From positions 3,906,001 to 3,970,000 of the forward strand of contig NZ_CP037953.1 in the NCBI RefSeq assembly GCF_009756665.1: 64,000 nucleotides of DNA. Direction: 5' to 3'. The position numbers and the translations under genes were made by a program. Below, piece after piece: positions 62,501 to 64,000 of this stretch. The notes beneath the pieces were generated by a model, which made no database searches, was not told the DNA's origin, and saw only the letters and a list, made by a program, of their open reading frames with translations. The stretch is from Permianibacter aggregans (GTDB taxonomy: Bacteria > Pseudomonadota > Gammaproteobacteria > Enterobacterales > Permianibacteraceae). Position 1 is the first letter of the stretch. Each line of letters starts with the position of its first letter.

Positions 62501-62805
62501 CCCATATCGGTGCCCCAGGCAAATTCCAGCAGTACATCCGATTGGCCGGCGCGGGAAATCGATTTGACGGTATGCACGTTTTTGATCACGCCAACGGCTT
62601 CTTCGATCGGTTTCGAAATCAGGTTTTCCACTTCAGCCGGTGCTGAACCAGGATAGTTGGTGCGGATCGTGAGGGTTGGATAGGACAAATCGGGCAGCAG
62701 CGTCAGGCCGAGACGATTCAGCAGCACCATGCCAAACACCAGCAAGGCCACGGTTGCCATCGAGACCGTAACCGGTCGGCGCATCGAGAGTTCGATTAAA
62801 TTCAT
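59581..62805 (-). CDS. RND efflux pump permease 1
   Basis: 1074 residues. The N-terminus MNLIELSMRRPVTVSMATVA is typical of HAE-1 RND pumps, with PALSYPTLTIRTNYPGS-like entry into the porter domain. TM4 reads LAIGMLIDNAIVVLENI and TM10 LLAGIVVNNAIVLIDRINQ, each with the single conserved Asp. A longer cytoplasmic loop after TM6 (ELYRKRRINVYAPVLSWV) accounts for the greater size than pump 2. It lies between the adaptor gene and pump 2. The C-terminus ends ADAHH. Confidence 0.9.
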   Translation of the reverse strand: MNLIELSMRRPVTVSMATVALLVFGMVLLNRLGLTLLPDLSYPTLTIRTNYPGSAPAEVENLISKPIEEAVGVIKNVHTVKSISRAGQSDVLLEFAWGTDMGLAGIDVREKLDIVQLPLDIERPSLLRFNPSLDPIQRLSLSQTVSTDASAKMREQQLTWLRRVADEQVKKQLEAVEGVAAVKISGGFEDEVQISIDQEKLSQLNLSIEQIAQHLKAENVNLSGGRLEEGAQRMLVRTINQYRSVEEMANTIVARVQGKPVYLRDIADVAMRYKEREAITRINGEESIEIAIYKEGDANTVTVAERVNQRLEFLRKSLGEELKLDVIFDQSTFIKAAIDEVMLNGIQGGVLATIVLFLFLRNLRATMIVAASIPIAVIISFNLMYAANVSLNIMSLGGLALAIGMLIDNAIVVLENIDRYRQQGQSVWDAAINGTKEVAGAVTASTLTSVAVFLPLVFVEGVAGQLFRDQALTVTFSLLVSLVIAVSLVPMMSASGTRPTLIESDQELYRKRRINVYAPVLSWVMWVFGAVAKGLHYFWKPILFGFDKAYRALASAYDRSIHWALRKRATVLSVAVMLFVFTLALVPRIGVELIPQLAQGEFVAYLRAEPGTPLQRTDAIMLQAHQIASNYSEVDRTFTVTGTGNRLDASPDRGGENFGELNVVLKKPVNKETEAAVMQRLRDDLRNLPGVQVQIERRALFSFKTPLEIEIYGYDLDTLKSISNQLVTRMKANDRFSDIQSTIEQGHPELQIIFDHEKAASLNLAVPEIAQTVVKKLRGDIATKYAFRDRKIDVVVRVDEQNRDSIEEVRSLIIGGTAQRIIPLSAVADIRQTIGPSEIHRIGQERVAVISTNLRYGDLGEGAKALQALIDQTQTPPGITIDIGGQSEEMQNSFRSLMFALALAIFLVYLVMASQFESLLHPFIIMFSVPLASIGAVLALFITGNTISVVVFLGMILLAGIVVNNAIVLIDRINQLRREGVDKQTAIIQAGENRLRPILMTTLTTVLGMLPLALGIGEGAEIRSPMAITVIGGLTVSTLLTLIVIPVLYSLIDFREMPVEQLPLDKAGEADAHH

Positions 62806-62893
62806 GTTCTTGTCTTCGTCTCGCAGATAGAAAATGCCTGCGCCCGAGTTTTCATCGTCTGAAAAAGTTCGGGCGTTCCGTTATCGCTGCTTA

Positions 62894-63955
62894 CTAGGGA
62901 TTGGTGATGGCGACTTTGGCCTCGTGCTTGAGGCTATTTTGTCCGGTGGTCACGATGAGTTGTTGCTGATCGACACCGGCTAGAATCTCGGCGTGCTTGT
63001 CATCGACAAAACCCACTTCAACCGGTGTTCGGTAGGCGGTGTTGTCCTTGATGACAAACAGGCTGGTGCGGCCATCTTCATTGAGCACGGCTTCCTTGGC
63101 GACCAATATGGCATCCTGATGTTGTGCGTACGTAATGGCAACTCGGCCGAACATGCCGGGCTTCAGCAAATTCTCTTTATCGTTCACGGCCAGTGTGACT
63201 TTGAAGGTACCGGTTGCGGCATCGACGACCGGGCTGATGCGCAGGATGTTGGCCAGAAATACCTTGCCAGGGCGAGCATCGACGGCAACCATTGCCGGCA
63301 ATTGCAGTTTCAGTTTGGCAATATCGCGCTCTGGCACATGGACGACCGCGAGCAGCGGATCAAAGTCGGTGATTTCGTAAACGGGCTGATGCAACGCAAC
63401 CATGTTGCCGACTTTGACCATACGTTTGGAAATAACGCCGCCAATCGGTGCTCGCACGGTGGCGTTGGTCAGATCCAGTTTGACCAATTCATAAGCAGCC
63501 TTTTGCGCTTCATAATCAAACTTCAGCTTGTCGTAGACATCGGAGGAAATCAGGCTTTTCGCGAACAACTGACGGGTGCGCTCCAAGTCGGATTCCAGCT
63601 TTTTCAGGTTGATTTCCGCGCGCTCTTTTTCCAGCTGCAATTTTTCGGTGTCAAGCTGCACCAGCGGATCGCCGGCTTTGACTTTCTGGCCTTCTTCGGC
63701 GAAAAGCTGCATCGCGACACCGCTGACTTTGGCGACGACTACCGCATGCTCTTCGGCTTCCAGTGTGCTGGTACTGGTCAACGTGGCGGCGATATCGCCA
63801 CGCAAAGCGGGCTTGACTTCAACCGGCAGCGACACCACCTCTTTTTTCTCTTCTTCTTTCTTGGGTTCGTCGGAGTTGGCGTCATTGGTGCAAGCTGAAA
63901 CAACCAGCAGGGCGCTGGCCATCAACAGGAGAATACTGGCGCGATTAGGCATCAT
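62894..63955 (-). CDS. RND efflux periplasmic adaptor (membrane fusion lipoprotein)
   Basis: 353 residues from ATG 63955, with AGGAA upstream (an ATG at 63952 is equally possible). The lipobox LLVVSACTND gives an acylated Cys near residue 24, followed by an acidic-basic linker (NSDEPKKEEEKKEVVSLP). The lipoyl half-motifs AEEHAVVVAKVSGVAMQL and VRAPIGGVISKRMVKVGNM flank an alpha-hairpin (LEKERAEINLKKLESDLERT). The beta-barrel and membrane-proximal domains follow. It links the RND pumps to an outer-membrane channel; no TolC-like gene is in the window. It is first in the operon; 88 bp separate it from pump 1. Confidence 0.92.
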   Translation of the reverse strand: MMPNRASILLLMASALLVVSACTNDANSDEPKKEEEKKEVVSLPVEVKPALRGDIAATLTSTSTLEAEEHAVVVAKVSGVAMQLFAEEGQKVKAGDPLVQLDTEKLQLEKERAEINLKKLESDLERTRQLFAKSLISSDVYDKLKFDYEAQKAAYELVKLDLTNATVRAPIGGVISKRMVKVGNMVALHQPVYEITDFDPLLAVVHVPERDIAKLKLQLPAMVAVDARPGKVFLANILRISPVVDAATGTFKVTLAVNDKENLLKPGMFGRVAITYAQHQDAILVAKEAVLNEDGRTSLFVIKDNTAYRTPVEVGFVDDKHAEILAGVDQQQLIVTTGQNSLKHEAKVAITNP

Positions 63956-64000
63956 CGGGTTCCTGGGACGTGCGGATTTAAGTTTAGTATGACGGTGCAA

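Overview
The window is a chromosomal segment of a gammaproteobacterium of moderately high GC. Several blocks are classic for this class: recA-recX-alaS-lysC-csrA followed by tRNA-Ser and tRNA-Arg, pepA-holC-valS, divergent lptF-lptG, a complete System I cytochrome c maturation operon (ccmABCDEFGHI) preceded by mog, and mlaA next to a PilZ gene and an rssB-rssC pair, an order also found in pseudomonads. I cannot name the genus from sequence alone. No prophage, CRISPR array, transposase or plasmid gene is visible.

Layout. 1-4950: a partial GNAT acetyltransferase, an Oar-like TonB-dependent receptor and a FAD monooxygenase. 5010-9804 (minus): pepA-holC-valS. 9982-12173: lptF-lptG for LPS export, convergent with an RDD membrane protein. 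12806-15111: a TviB-type nucleotide-sugar dehydrogenase and a nucleotide-sugar 4-epimerase. 15295-18534: a large secreted Asp-box (BNR) protein. 18560-21021 (minus): a DUF2784 protein and a DUF47-pit phosphate uptake operon with a three-repeat PhoB-box-like sequence upstream. 21123-22998 (minus): orphan FlhB-tail and FliK-like genes. 23048-30676: mog and the ccm operon, split between ccmB and ccmC by a 240-bp element with near-perfect terminal inverted repeats flanked by TA, a likely MITE.

31079-33139 is the most unusual locus: a bufferin/HvfA-type RiPP operon made of a secreted Cys/Gly/Lys/Glu-rich precursor with ten EGKCG motifs in 54-nt tandem repeats, a DUF692 multinuclear iron oxygenase and a DUF2063 partner. 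A 400-bp upstream region holds a perfect 19-bp palindrome and a long interrupted hairpin. 33176-39984 holds mlaA, a PilZ protein, RssB (receiver plus PP2C phosphatase), RssC (STAS), an unknown membrane-anchored protein, a soluble histidine kinase with a receiver-TPR partner, and a stand-alone receiver.

40162-46343 carries recA, recX, alaS, lysC, csrA and two tRNA genes. 46455-50947 carries a YbaK-HDOD fusion, a glycine-zipper envelope protein, a PepSY protein and a PhoPQ-like two-component system. 51121-51726 has tRNA-Glu followed by a duplicated copy of its 3' end and terminator inside a chain of hairpins. 51727-54667 has a nitroreductase, a zinc-ribbon protein, a 63-residue protein, asnS and a DUF1289 protein. 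54834-56498 is a PAS-GGDEF-EAL protein. 56520-63955 (minus) is an RND efflux operon with one lipoprotein adaptor and two different RND pumps.

Together the genes cover envelope assembly and transport (lptFG, mlaA, RND, TonB receptor), translation (valS, alaS, asnS, tRNAs), cytochrome biogenesis, phosphate and probable copper homeostasis, and a dense set of signalling proteins (RssBC, PilZ, GGDEF-EAL, HDOD, CsrA) of the kind that controls stress response and lifestyle switching.
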